NCBI GenBank assembly: GCA_034006985.1
Contig: JAVERT010000019.1
Coordinates: 1-47,807 of the forward strand
Length of the DNA stretch: 47,807 nucleotides
Direction: 5' to 3'
Origin: Gudongella sp034006985
GTDB taxonomy: Bacteria > Bacillota > Clostridia > Tissierellales > Tissierellaceae
This document shows positions 16,950-25,004 of the stretch, in pieces. The position numbers were made by a program, and so were the translations under genes. How positions within the stretch are numbered: position 1 is the stretch's first letter; each line of letters begins with the position of its first letter. A model generated the notes under the pieces. It was not told where the DNA came from. It did not search any database and saw only the letters and a list, made by a program, of their open reading frames with translations.

Positions 16950-18005
16950 ATGAGAAAAAATTATTATATATTTAGAATAAGTTATGGACATGATAAAGAG
17001 TCAATATTATCTTCGCTTAAAAAAGAAGGTGTATTGCGCCAAGGTTGGGGAAGTTCAGGAATGTCATTAGAAGATGGAGTAGATAGTTTCGAAAATGGAT
17101 GGAGAAAAGCATGGTCAGACGACCTTACAACAACAAAGGATATTGGAAAAAGGTATAATATTTTATCCCTTATGTTAAATTTTGTTCCAGGAGATATTAT
17201 TGTCATCCCTAAAGTACCAGAAAACAACCAGTTTTCAATATTAGAAGTTATAGAAGGGTATTATTTTGATACGACTGATTCTTTTACTAATCATTGGAAT
17301 ATGGATGATTTTAGACACTGTCTAAAAGTTAAAGTTTTAAAAGAGGGTGTAAATTATTTTGGAAATGGTGATGAGGTTAATCAAATAAAAAGAACTTTTA
17401 GAGCATATCAGTCAGCGGTAAACAATGTTTGGAATGAGAAAACGATTAATGCTATAGAGAGTGTTATAAAAAGTTTTGAAATAAATGGGAATAGTAGTTT
17501 ATTAGAAGATATAGGAATAGCTAACAGCAAGAATTTTTCAGAATTAAGTAAGGAAATAATAAATCGTGTAACCCATTGGGCGCCACATACGATGGAAAAT
17601 ATTATTAAAGAGATATTTGAAAAAAATGGATATATTTTGTTGGGAAAAAATAAGTATAATAGAGAAGGTGGAGATATAGATCTGATGTTTGGTATAGATC
17701 ATGGGAACCTTTTAGATGATATTATGACTTTATCTGATAATAACTGGAATAAAGATGAGATTATACCTAAAATAAATATACAAGTTAAAAATAAAAAAGG
17801 TAAAGATTCTAATGTAATTGAAGGAATAAATCAGTTAATTAAAATGAAAGAAGATAATAAAAATGAGAATGCGATTCTTATTTTAATTAATACAACGAAT
17901 AAGATTGATGATAATGATATACGATTAGCAGATGAGGCGAATATAATCTTAATTTATGGAGACAAATTATCACAACTTCTGATGAAATATTCAATGATTA
18001 TATAA
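16950..18005 (+). CDS. Mrr-like restriction endonuclease
   Basis: 351 residues. The C-terminal Mrr catalytic domain is clear: MENIIKEIFEKNGY helix, GGDIDLMF (D242, D244), INIQVKNKKG (Q278, K280), the D ... QxK form of the PD-(D/E)XK fold. The N-terminal 180 residues are an unrecognised globular domain (YYIFRISYG, WGSSG, GDIIVIPKVP) that probably reads DNA or a modification, as in type IV enzymes. Own ribosome site GAAGGAGGAAG; terminator at 18035. It is bounded by the direct repeats A and B, suggesting it was gained or moved as a unit. Confidence 0.8.
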   Translation: MRKNYYIFRISYGHDKESILSSLKKEGVLRQGWGSSGMSLEDGVDSFENGWRKAWSDDLTTTKDIGKRYNILSLMLNFVPGDIIVIPKVPENNQFSILEVIEGYYFDTTDSFTNHWNMDDFRHCLKVKVLKEGVNYFGNGDEVNQIKRTFRAYQSAVNNVWNEKTINAIESVIKSFEINGNSSLLEDIGIANSKNFSELSKEIINRVTHWAPHTMENIIKEIFEKNGYILLGKNKYNREGGDIDLMFGIDHGNLLDDIMTLSDNNWNKDEIIPKINIQVKNKKGKDSNVIEGINQLIKMKEDNKNENAILILINTTNKIDDNDIRLADEANIILIYGDKLSQLLMKYSMII

Positions 18006-18034
18006 ACTATAATGGATATGTTTTAATTAATTTA

Positions 18035-18073
18035 AACCAATCAATTCAATTAAAAATACAGAATTGATTGGTT
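18035..18073 (+). terminator. Hairpin after the Mrr-like gene
   Basis: AACCAATCAATTC (18035-18047) pairs perfectly with 18061-18073 around a 13-base loop, 30 bp after the stop codon. The T-tract is weak. Confidence 0.6.
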
Positions 18074-18324
18074 ACATATTTTAACATTTCTTCCAAAAGT
18101 GATTTTCTAAAATATACCCTCCACTGAGGAAAGAATATCAATAGTGGCATATTTATTGTACTCTTAAGACATGTTAATATGTCGTACTGCTTGAACGAAA
18201 ACATGTCCTAATATAATAAAGTTTTGACTTTTCTAATAAAGGACTCCACTATAATAAACATTTGATTCCACCATATTTTCCCACTAAAACATCACCCTCT
18301 TTCTTTCCCTCCTTTTCATCTTTT

Positions 18325-18562
18325 TCTTGAAAAAAGAGAGAAAAAACAACAGGAAAAGATTGAATAAAAGAGAAAAAGAAACAGGAAGAAACAAGAGGAA
18401 AATGAGAATTGATGCAATTGTATAAACATAGGATTTGCAAGCCTTGTAGGCGACTGCGGAGCCATAGGATGTGATTGATAAGGGTGAATAAAGAGTGGGA
18501 AAAGAAGTGGGAAAAAGAGATAAGAATGAGAAAAAACAAGAGGAAAAGAGGAATGGAAAGTT
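18325..18562. other. Purine-rich tract with short GC-richer core, possible non-coding RNA or scar
   Basis: The plus strand is almost all A and G over two stretches (about 18325-18405 and 18478-18562) that share near-direct words (AAACAAGAGGAAAA). Between them lies a mixed-composition block (about 18432-18465) containing GCAAGCCTTGTAGGCGACTG, with CCT..GGC/GCC..AGG pairing possible. No coding sense on either strand. Function unknown. Confidence 0.4.
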
Positions 18563-18584
18563 TTCAAATTTTGTTATAAATAAG

Positions 18585-18618
18585 CAAAACTTTATTCAAA
18601 TTTTAATAAAGTTTTGAC
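18585..18618. repeat. Inverted pair of the GTCAAAACTTTATT motif
   Basis: CAAAACTTTATT (18585-18596) and AATAAAGTTTTG (18605-18616) form a perfect 12-bp inverted repeat with 8 bp between. Further copies are at 18215-18230 (reverse), 18668-18681 and 18724-18737 (forward), and 16894 (forward, in copy A). Confidence 0.75.
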
Positions 18619-18625
18619 TCTGAAT

Positions 18626-18752
18626 TGGATGAATTTGAGAATTGAAATTGAAAAAAGAGGGAAAATCGTCAAGACTTTATTTAAATTTTTGACGAAGGTA
18701 TCAGGGTTTGAGGGGTGTCAAAAGTCAAAACTTTATTGCAAAGGGACATAGT
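18626..18752 (+). repeat. Long repeat, copy B (partner at 16795)
   Basis: Second copy of the repeat described at 16795-16922. It contains two forward GTCAA(A/G)ACTTTATT motifs and a CGTCAA ... TTGACG inverted pair. Confidence 0.8.
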
Positions 18753-19028
18753 AGGGAAGATAAATATACAAAAAGCAAATTTAGAATTTGAAATTAATAA
18801 AATGGCAGAACTTTTTCTTTGACTTTTCAATGATTATTTAGAAAATTCCTAAATTCTATTTAGGGCATAAGGAGATACTTTGCATTATCAATTGCAACGT
18901 AGTTTTCTATTTTCAAACTAAAGGAGCTTACAAACGACATACGTGAGGGCTCCCATTTTTATACGAGATTATTTGGAACAAGGCTGTCAAAAGAGGAGAA
19001 TAACTCTCACACAAAAATCCGTTGATAA

Positions 19029-19157
19029 GGGATAAGTATAAACAAGTCTAAGCTAATAGAAACATCGAAAGTAAATGATAAATATATAATAAGAATTAAA
19101 AATGAAGCAAGAAAGATACTGGAGAAGAATGGATGTAAAAGTATCTATATTTTGTAG
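19029..19157 (+). pseudogene. Remnant of a second tniQ 3' end
   Basis: Reads in frame to a TAG and encodes ISINKSKLIETSKVNDKY ... ARKILEKNG, closely matching the last 43 residues of the intact TniQ (IDINKSKLIEISGVNNKY ... VRRILEDKG). At DNA level AATAAATATATAATGAGAAT in tniQ matches GATAAATATATAATAAGAAT here. No start or upstream coding sequence is present. It lies just before the CBASS promoter, i.e. CBASS sits where cargo sits relative to tniQ in a Tn7-like element. Confidence 0.85.
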
Positions 19158-19222
19158 ATGGAATTATTAATTTTGCAAAACACACAATATAGAGTGGGTG
19201 AACAAAAGTTCTCCACCAGATG

Positions 19223-19251
19223 TTGATTTAGTTATAGGTTTATGTTATAAT
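19223..19251 (+). promoter_or_regulatory. Sigma-A-type promoter of the CBASS operon
   Basis: TTGATT (19223-19228), 17-bp spacer, TATAAT (19246-19251). The predicted transcript starts near 19258, which rules out a GTG at 19198 as the CD-NTase start and leaves only a short leader. Confidence 0.7.
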
Positions 19252-19278
19252 TTATTTAAGCTGATAAGAAATCGATAT

Positions 19279-20487
19279 ATGAAAGGAGTGGTAATTATCA
19301 ACTCAGAAATGATTTTAATAGATTCAATAAAAGAGTTAGAATTATCCGTAACTCAGTATATGAGAATCAAGAGTAGTTATGATGCACTGTCAGAGGAATT
19401 AAAGAAGAACGACACCGAAGTGGAAGTATATACTCAAGGTTCAATACTCCTTGGTACAACAATCAGACCTTATAGAAAAAACAAAAATGTAGAATATGAT
19501 GTAGACTTAGTAGCTCAATATCCAAAAGACAAGTCAACATTATTACCACAACAAGTTAGAGACTATGTTGGTAATACATTTAAACAAAATGGTACTTATG
19601 CAAGTAAGCTTTTAGAAAAGAAAAGATGTTGGCGTATTGAATACGCAGAACAAGAGGGATTGGGATTCCATGCAGATATAGTTCCTGCTATACCTGAAAG
19701 TCAAATAGAAATCCAAAAAATCTTAACAAAACCAGGATTTGAATACTTAGCTGATTTATCTGTAGCCATAACTCATAAAGACGATGATGATTCAAGAGCT
19801 GAGTGGCTTTCATGCAATCCAAAGGGTTATGGAGAGTGGTTCAGCCTAATCAAAAGCGAAAAATATCGTACTATGATTGAGCAAAAGAGAAGTACAATTT
19901 ATATGGAAAATAAAGATCTATTTTCAAACATAGATGAAGTGCCAATACAGCTTGTAAAGACTCCTATGCAACGAGTAATTCAGCTTCTAAAAAGGCATAG
20001 AGATGTGTACTTTTCTGGTAAAAAATCTGAAGATGATAAGCCCATATCGATTATAATTACGACTCTTGCTGCAGAGATTGTGGATACACTAAATTTACAG
20101 CAATTAGGTTTTGTAGACCTACTTGCTGAGGTTACTCGTGCGCTTATTGAAGTAGAGCGTCTTATTGATAACAAGCTTTATACCTCATACCAAATAAGGA
20201 GTTTAATATATAGAAAGGAAAGTGAATGGTGGATTCCAAATCCAGTTAATATTAATGAAAACTTTGCTGATAAATGGAATGATAATATTAATATACCAAG
20301 AGCTTTTTTCGATTGGTTGAAAGCTTTAGAAAGAGATATAATAGATAATATTAACGACAAAAACTTTCATAAAATATTATGTGAAAAGTTAGCTGTCCCA
20401 TGTAAAGATAGTTCGGAAAATGAAGAATCAATTATTAGCGTTAGCTCAAACACTTCAAGTAAACCATGGAGTAGACATGGTAAGTAG
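19279..20487 (+). CDS. CBASS cyclic nucleotide synthase (CD-NTase)
   Basis: About 402 residues from the ATG at 19279. Nucleotidyltransferase motifs: QGSILLGT (G54-S55) followed by EYDVDLV (D74, D76) and HADIVPAIP (D133). CD-NTases of CBASS make cyclic di- or trinucleotides when phage infection is sensed. The start is uncertain: AAAGGAG (19282-19288) fits no ATG, but ATT at 19294 (5-base gap) or ATC at 19297 (8-base gap); the next ATG is 19309, 20 bases on. The 3' end overlaps the E2 gene by 68 bp. Confidence 0.92.
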   Translation: MKGVVIINSEMILIDSIKELELSVTQYMRIKSSYDALSEELKKNDTEVEVYTQGSILLGTTIRPYRKNKNVEYDVDLVAQYPKDKSTLLPQQVRDYVGNTFKQNGTYASKLLEKKRCWRIEYAEQEGLGFHADIVPAIPESQIEIQKILTKPGFEYLADLSVAITHKDDDDSRAEWLSCNPKGYGEWFSLIKSEKYRTMIEQKRSTIYMENKDLFSNIDEVPIQLVKTPMQRVIQLLKRHRDVYFSGKKSEDDKPISIIITTLAAEIVDTLNLQQLGFVDLLAEVTRALIEVERLIDNKLYTSYQIRSLIYRKESEWWIPNPVNINENFADKWNDNINIPRAFFDWLKALERDIIDNINDKNFHKILCEKLAVPCKDSSENEESIISVSSNTSSKPWSRHGK

Positions 20488-21139
20488 ACTAATAAATTCA
20501 GTAGAAGATTGGATATCATCACTTAATAATTCAACCTTAATTATTGAAGATAAACGCAGTGAAATAACTGTATCAGGTAGAATCAGAGTCGCATATTATT
20601 ACGAAGGCCTTGAAGATAAATTGTCGGATGAATTTAATATTAAAATACACATATATAAAGATTATCCTTTAACTATACCCGACATAGAAGAGCTTGATGG
20701 AAAGATACCTAAAGAATTTCACATGAATGATATATTCTTTTGTTTAGGCGTTCCTCTTGAGATGCTAATGTATGCAAAAAATCATAGTATAGAACAATTT
20801 TTAAATAGATATTTGAATTCATATTTAATGAGCTTCATGTACTATTACAAATATGGTATTTGTCCCTACGGAGATAGAAGCCACGGCTCTCACGGCAAAT
20901 TAGAACACCTTAAAGAGTATTTTCAAGAACAAAACGATAGAATGGTTTTTAAGTTACTGAAATTGACGATAAATGAAAAAGTAGGTAGAAATGAAAAATG
21001 TGTATGTGGAAGTGGGAAAAAGTACAAAAGATGTCATTTGAATACAATTGAAAATTTAAAAATGAGTATAGATAAAAAAGAATTGGTAAGCACCTATGAG
21101 GAGTTGATAAGATTTGTCAAAAACAAGAATACCGCCTAA
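20420..21139 (+). CDS. CBASS E2-like protein fused to a SEC-C zinc motif
   Basis: 239 residues. The E2 (ubiquitin-conjugating) fold is suggested by VSGRIRVAYYYEGL, the YKDYPLTIPDIEEL strand-turn and the active-site stretch HMNDIFFCLGVP (H101, candidate catalytic C108). The C-terminus is a SEC-C motif GRNEKCVCGSGKKYKRCH (C194, C196, C205, H206), a zinc-binding element also found at the end of SecA. There is no E1 or JAB gene, so this is the short type II layout in which a lone E2 modifies or controls the CD-NTase. Overlaps both neighbours; a later ATG at 20477 is possible. Confidence 0.82.
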   Translation: MKNQLLALAQTLQVNHGVDMVSRLINSVEDWISSLNNSTLIIEDKRSEITVSGRIRVAYYYEGLEDKLSDEFNIKIHIYKDYPLTIPDIEELDGKIPKEFHMNDIFFCLGVPLEMLMYAKNHSIEQFLNRYLNSYLMSFMYYYKYGICPYGDRSHGSHGKLEHLKEYFQEQNDRMVFKLLKLTINEKVGRNEKCVCGSGKKYKRCHLNTIENLKMSIDKKELVSTYEELIRFVKNKNTA

Positions 21140-22259
21140 AGTGGTATTAGAATTATGGACTCGTGCAGCTGGCCGATGTGAAATGCGAAGTTGTAATAAG
21201 TTTCTATTCGATTCTGTAACTTCCCCAGAAAGTTTTAATGGGGCTGAAATGGCTCATATTATTGCTAATTTAGCAAAGGGACCAAGAGGTGTAGAAAAAG
21301 AATCAGCTAAATTAGCCAAAGATGTTAACAATTTAATGCTGTTATGTCCATCGTGTCATAATGAAATTGATAAGTCAGAGAATCTTGAATACTTTACCAT
21401 TGAGTTATTAACAAATATGAAGAAAGAGCATGAGGATCGAATTAGATTGGTTACTGGAATAACTGAAGATCAGGATTGTCATGTTATAACATATTACGCT
21501 GGAATTAGCGACATCGATAATTTTTTTACTGAAAAGCGAATAAAGAGTGAGCTATTACCTGATTACTTTACTCATTTTCCTCATATCAATCTTGGAATGA
21601 GTGGTAGGTATGATAAAGATAATACAGAAAAATATTGGATAGATGAAGAAAATAATTTAGTTAATAATTTCAATAAGAAAGTAAGGCCTATAATTGAAGA
21701 AAATGAAGTTAATAGTTTTGCTGTGTTTGCTCTTGCGCCAATCCCGTTATTAATTAAGTTAGGCGCGCTATTAGATGATAAAGTAAGCTCGGCCGTATAT
21801 CAAAAACATAGGAATCCAGACACGTGGAAATGGTTGGAGGAGGATATAAGAGATTTTGATTATAAGATTATTTATCCTGAAAAGATATCAAACAACATTG
21901 CTCTAAACCTATCTCTTTCGGGAACTATAACAGATGATAGAATACAAGCAGTATTTCCTGATAAAGACATAGATATTTGCACATTAACTATAAAAAATCC
22001 TAATTTTGATTACTTAATGACAAAAGAACAATTAGAAATTTTCTCAGTAAAGATTAATCAGATTTTGGATAGACTTAAAGAAATGTATGGTCACAATAAT
22101 AACCTACATGTTTTTCCAGCATGTCCATCAAGTATTGCAATTGAAATAGGAAGACGATGGTTTAAGAAAGCAGATTTGAATTTAGTTATTTACGATGAGA
22201 ATAGAAGTAAAGGTGGATTCATAAAAGCTATGGAGATAACATCTGAATATCACAAATAA
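21114..22259 (+). CDS. cap5: CBASS effector: HNH nuclease with SAVED domain (Cap5-like)
   Basis: 381 residues, TTG start with GAGGAG upstream, overlapping the E2 gene by 26 bp. The N-terminal HNH nuclease has C22, C27, AHIIA (H48), VNNLMLLCPSCHNEID (N73, C78, C81, H82). The C-terminal SAVED domain (about 170-381; VNSFAVFALAPIPLLIKLG, HVFPACPSSIAIEIG) binds the cyclic nucleotide signal and activates the nuclease, which degrades DNA and kills the infected cell. This completes a CD-NTase / E2 / effector operon. Confidence 0.92.
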   Translation: MSKTRIPPKVVLELWTRAAGRCEMRSCNKFLFDSVTSPESFNGAEMAHIIANLAKGPRGVEKESAKLAKDVNNLMLLCPSCHNEIDKSENLEYFTIELLTNMKKEHEDRIRLVTGITEDQDCHVITYYAGISDIDNFFTEKRIKSELLPDYFTHFPHINLGMSGRYDKDNTEKYWIDEENNLVNNFNKKVRPIIEENEVNSFAVFALAPIPLLIKLGALLDDKVSSAVYQKHRNPDTWKWLEEDIRDFDYKIIYPEKISNNIALNLSLSGTITDDRIQAVFPDKDIDICTLTIKNPNFDYLMTKEQLEIFSVKINQILDRLKEMYGHNNNLHVFPACPSSIAIEIGRRWFKKADLNLVIYDENRSKGGFIKAMEITSEYHK

Positions 22260-22562
22260 ATAATTGAGAAGTGAGATGTTGAAAAGTTAGCTTTGTTGAA
22301 GATGCAAGTGAAAGAGTGGACAAGATAGATAAACTGTGACTTTTTAGTAGATGCTTTTTAAATAATTTATATCAAAAAGAATCTTATTACTATAATAAAG
22401 AGGTTCTTTTTTTCTGTCAAAAAGTTCACTTGGCGAACTTTTCGTTCTACATTCGGAATAAATGAATATTAGTTTTTTAAAAAGATGTTATAATAGAGTC
22501 ACTATATTTGACAAGATGAGGGAGATGATACCATTAACTTAGTTGACTATAATAATTTTTTA
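22260..22562. other. Spacer after CBASS with terminator and dyad
   Basis: Contains the CBASS terminator (22376-22413), an AAGTTC ... GAACTT dyad at about 22421-22441 and a TATAAT hexamer at 22489-22494 in front of the next gene. No gene seen. Confidence 0.5.
22376..22413 (+). terminator. Rho-independent terminator of the CBASS operon
   Basis: AAGAATCTTATTA pairs with AATAAAGAGGTTCTT, with an internal mismatch, followed by a long T-run (22406-22413). Confidence 0.85.
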
Positions 22563-23795
22563 ATGGAATTTTTTGAAGAATTAATAGATCAAAGATTAGT
22601 ATTTGATAGCACAATACAAATATTAAGAAGTGATATTCCTAATGTAGATGGTTATTTTCCGATTATTGATTGGTATTACAATAAAGAAAGAACACATGAA
22701 AATTTAAAAATCCAGGACTTTGAAGAAAAGGAAGGAATAGATGAAGTAAAGGAGATGTTTAGAGAACGATATAATGAGATGCTCCCTTTCTTAGAAGATG
22801 TTATATTTAGAGATTGTATAAAAGAAATGACACATAGGAATAACAGGAGAAGTGGTGTTATAGATCTTATAAAAATGATGGATTCAAAAAGCACTATAAT
22901 TACAGATATCAAAATTAAAGATAGTCGGTTTATAATTTCGGCAAACGAGAAGTTGAAAAAAATTAAGTGTACTAATTGTGAGAATAAAGAAGATTTAACA
23001 ATATATGGGACAAAGATATTAACTATAGCAGATGCTCCTATAAATAATAGACCTGTGCTTTTTATGCTTGAAAGACAGAAGTATAAATGCAAAGAATGTA
23101 ATGAGATATATTTTACTGTAAATGAAGATTTGCTTGAAGAACGATCTATTACCAAAAGACTAAAAGATTACATTATAAGAAATTCATTTAGAATAACTAA
23201 CTTGGAATTATCTACTTTTACGGGATTAGAAGGGAATACTATAAGGAGCATTATATTCGAACATAATAAAGGTAAAGTAGGGGAAATAAATTTTAAAACA
23301 CCCGAAATATTAGGGTTTAGCTTAGTAAATGATAATAGAGTTTTAGTAAGCAATGTTAGAAAAAACACTGTCATAGATTTATTAGAAGATGTGGATGACA
23401 TAGCTGAGTATCTTGATTTTATTAGAAACAAAGATAAAATAAGATATGTAGTCTTAAGTAGCAAAGAAAGATTATTAGAGATAGTAAAAAAATCTACTCC
23501 GCAAGTAAATATAATTGCAGAGAATGGTATTATAACGGAAAATCCTTCTATTAAAAGGCATTTAGATAGCATAGAAAAATTAATAGTGCTGATGGAGATA
23601 AATAATAATGGCCATTCATTTAGAGAATTGAAAGCTCGAGTACTATGTGCCAGTGATGCATATGATGTACTAAAAAAAGATTGGACACAAAAAGAATTAA
23701 ACTACGGACTGAGTATAGAGGTTCTAATAGCCCAGTTAATAGATTCTAATAATAACAATAAGGGAAACAAAACTGTTGGTATTTCAAAAAGCTAA
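22563..23795 (+). CDS. ISL3-transposase-like protein lacking the catalytic triad (probably domesticated)
   Basis: 410 residues. The middle matches the ISL3 N-terminal zinc finger (KCTNCENKED ... KYKCKECNEIYF, CxxC ... CxxC) and HTH (TKRLKDYIIRN ... TGLEGNTIRSII). The following region aligns with the ISL3 DDE domain but the key positions are gone: the IDE motif reads EILGFS, the second Asp region reads VVLSSKERL, and the DxFH region reads IIAENG. The distal part with the last acid is missing. It would bind DNA but not transpose. A ribosome site GAGGGAG at 22518-22524 fits an in-frame ATT start at 22533 better than the ATG at 22563. Last gene of the island; role unknown. Confidence 0.7.
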   Translation: MEFFEELIDQRLVFDSTIQILRSDIPNVDGYFPIIDWYYNKERTHENLKIQDFEEKEGIDEVKEMFRERYNEMLPFLEDVIFRDCIKEMTHRNNRRSGVIDLIKMMDSKSTIITDIKIKDSRFIISANEKLKKIKCTNCENKEDLTIYGTKILTIADAPINNRPVLFMLERQKYKCKECNEIYFTVNEDLLEERSITKRLKDYIIRNSFRITNLELSTFTGLEGNTIRSIIFEHNKGKVGEINFKTPEILGFSLVNDNRVLVSNVRKNTVIDLLEDVDDIAEYLDFIRNKDKIRYVVLSSKERLLEIVKKSTPQVNIIAENGIITENPSIKRHLDSIEKLIVLMEINNNGHSFRELKARVLCASDAYDVLKKDWTQKELNYGLSIEVLIAQLIDSNNNNKGNKTVGISKS

Positions 23796-23826
23796 AGTTT
23801 TATTGTATTCAAAGAAGAAATAAATT

Positions 23827-23912
23827 CGTTAAAGTTAACTAAAGAACTTTAACGAAAAGAATGAATCAAAAATGGAATTTTTTCATAAAGTTAACTAAAG
23901 AACTTTAAGCCC
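23827..23912. repeat. Right cluster of near-palindromic repeats (two copies)
   Basis: GTTAACTAAAGAACTTTAA occurs at 23834 and 23890, 56 bp apart. The first is embedded in a perfect CGTTAAAGTT-8-AACTTTAACG inverted repeat. Same orientation and nearly the same spacing as the copies at 2711 and 2769; the spacers also look alike, both ending in CATAAAGTTAA. Confidence 0.8.
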
Positions 23913-23915
23913 AAA

Positions 23916-23938
23916 TACAGCTCCTAAGTTTAGCTGTA
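23916..23938 (+). terminator. Small hairpin downstream of the right repeat cluster
   Basis: TACAGCT and AGCTGTA form a 7-bp stem with a 9-base loop between the two convergent genes. There is no T-run, so the terminator role is uncertain. Confidence 0.35.
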
Positions 23939-23980
23939 GATAATATAAATGTTGTGCTCTAATCCATTTAATATTATTTT

Positions 23981-24412
23981 TTATTCTTGCTCCTCGATTA
24001 TAGAAGAGAGATTATCCAGTTTCTCTGAAGTTTGTCTTGTATTTTCTTCTATGTCTAAAAACACCAAAATCATATGTCCAATTATAGTAAAGGTAACTAT
24101 AGTTAATACAACGGAAATTACTGTAGCTGTAATTATTAAAAAACCCTCCGTTCCACCTAAATAATACATATTACTTAAAAGGAGTAGTGAGTATAGAATT
24201 TGAATTCCTGCTAATATGTATCCAACCGAAACGATTAAATTAGAATATCTACGAAGTTTTTCAAACTTTGTTTTAACATGATTTATTCGATTGTTATTAT
24301 CTTCCGATTTAGATTCTTGATTTAAATCATTTTCACTCCTCGGGATATCGCATGTATAACATTTATCAACCCACTCATCGTACTCTCTTCCACAAGATTG
24401 GCAACGCCACAT
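23981..24412 (-). CDS. Zinc-ribbon membrane protein, 143 aa
   Basis: The only convincing minus-strand gene. AGGAGG precedes its ATG (24412). A zinc ribbon CQSCGREY ... CYTC (C4, C7, C18, C21) is followed by a charged linker, two membrane helices (about 58-80 and 91-117) and a short helical tail. Reminiscent of the zinc-ribbon membrane proteins in the array further right, but convergent to the island. Function unknown. Confidence 0.75.
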   Translation of the reverse strand: MWRCQSCGREYDEWVDKCYTCDIPRSENDLNQESKSEDNNNRINHVKTKFEKLRRYSNLIVSVGYILAGIQILYSLLLLSNMYYLGGTEGFLIITATVISVVLTIVTFTIIGHMILVFLDIEENTRQTSEKLDNLSSIIEEQE

Positions 24413-25004
24413 AAATTTTCCTCCTAATATTTATTTCTTATTCTGATATATGTAATTATTTTAATTTCAGAATTAGTCTATATAGTCATAATTTACATCT
24501 TTTTTCCTTCTTGTAGTATTATATAACATTAAGTTAGAATCATTCAACTAATAGAGTATATTAATAAATAGACGATGTCTTAACTTATTTATTTTAAAGG
24601 TAAGAATGGCAGAATTTGTGAGATCTAAATTGAGTTGCTGGCACAAATCTTTTTTAGCAGAAACTTCCTATTTAATATAAAATATGAAGTCTTTTTTTAT
24701 GTCTATTTCAAAGAAATAGGCTTTTCAGTATAAATAGAATAGTAGAGATGAATTCTATTATTTATTTCCAATTAACATTCCTACGAAATGATTTTCTTTA
24801 AATGTTCTAAAATATATATTATATTTACTGTGGTCTAAAATCAAATAATAATACTTTATAAAGATCTATGAATCTCTAATTAAACCATCTCTATATTATA
24901 AGAAATTGTTATCCCTATGATAAGATAAATTCAATAAAATTATTTACTAAAAAAGTCACCAAATGCTATCCTCATGTGTGTTATATGTGAAAGGGGTTGA
25001 TAAA
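24413..25004. other. 592-bp intergenic region upstream of the sigma factor
   Basis: No gene seen. Contains hairpins near 24665-24700 (CTTCCTATTT ... AAATATGAAG followed by T7) and CTATTTC/GAAATAG (about 24703-24719). Promoters for the minus-strand gene and the sigma factor must lie here, but none with good consensus was found. Confidence 0.45.

Larger units (their letters stand above)
18074..19222. other. About 1.15 kb without an intact gene: repeats, purine-rich tract and remnants
   Basis: Holds several GTCAAAACTTTATT-type motifs (18215, 18585, 18605, 18668, 18724), a purine-rich tract with a short GC-richer core (18325-18562), repeat copy B, a GGAGC/GCTCC hairpin with T-run (about 18921-18960), and the tniQ tail remnant at 19029-19157. 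Open frames here on the minus strand are the complement of the purine-rich tract and are not credible. Confidence 0.65.

Noticed and set aside
18325..18562. Retron or group II intron RNA
   Set aside because: No reverse transcriptase gene is nearby and the expected conserved domains are not visible.
18249..18567. Minus-strand Phe/Ser-rich frames
   Set aside because: They are the complement of a purine-rich tract and have no codon or motif structure of a real protein.
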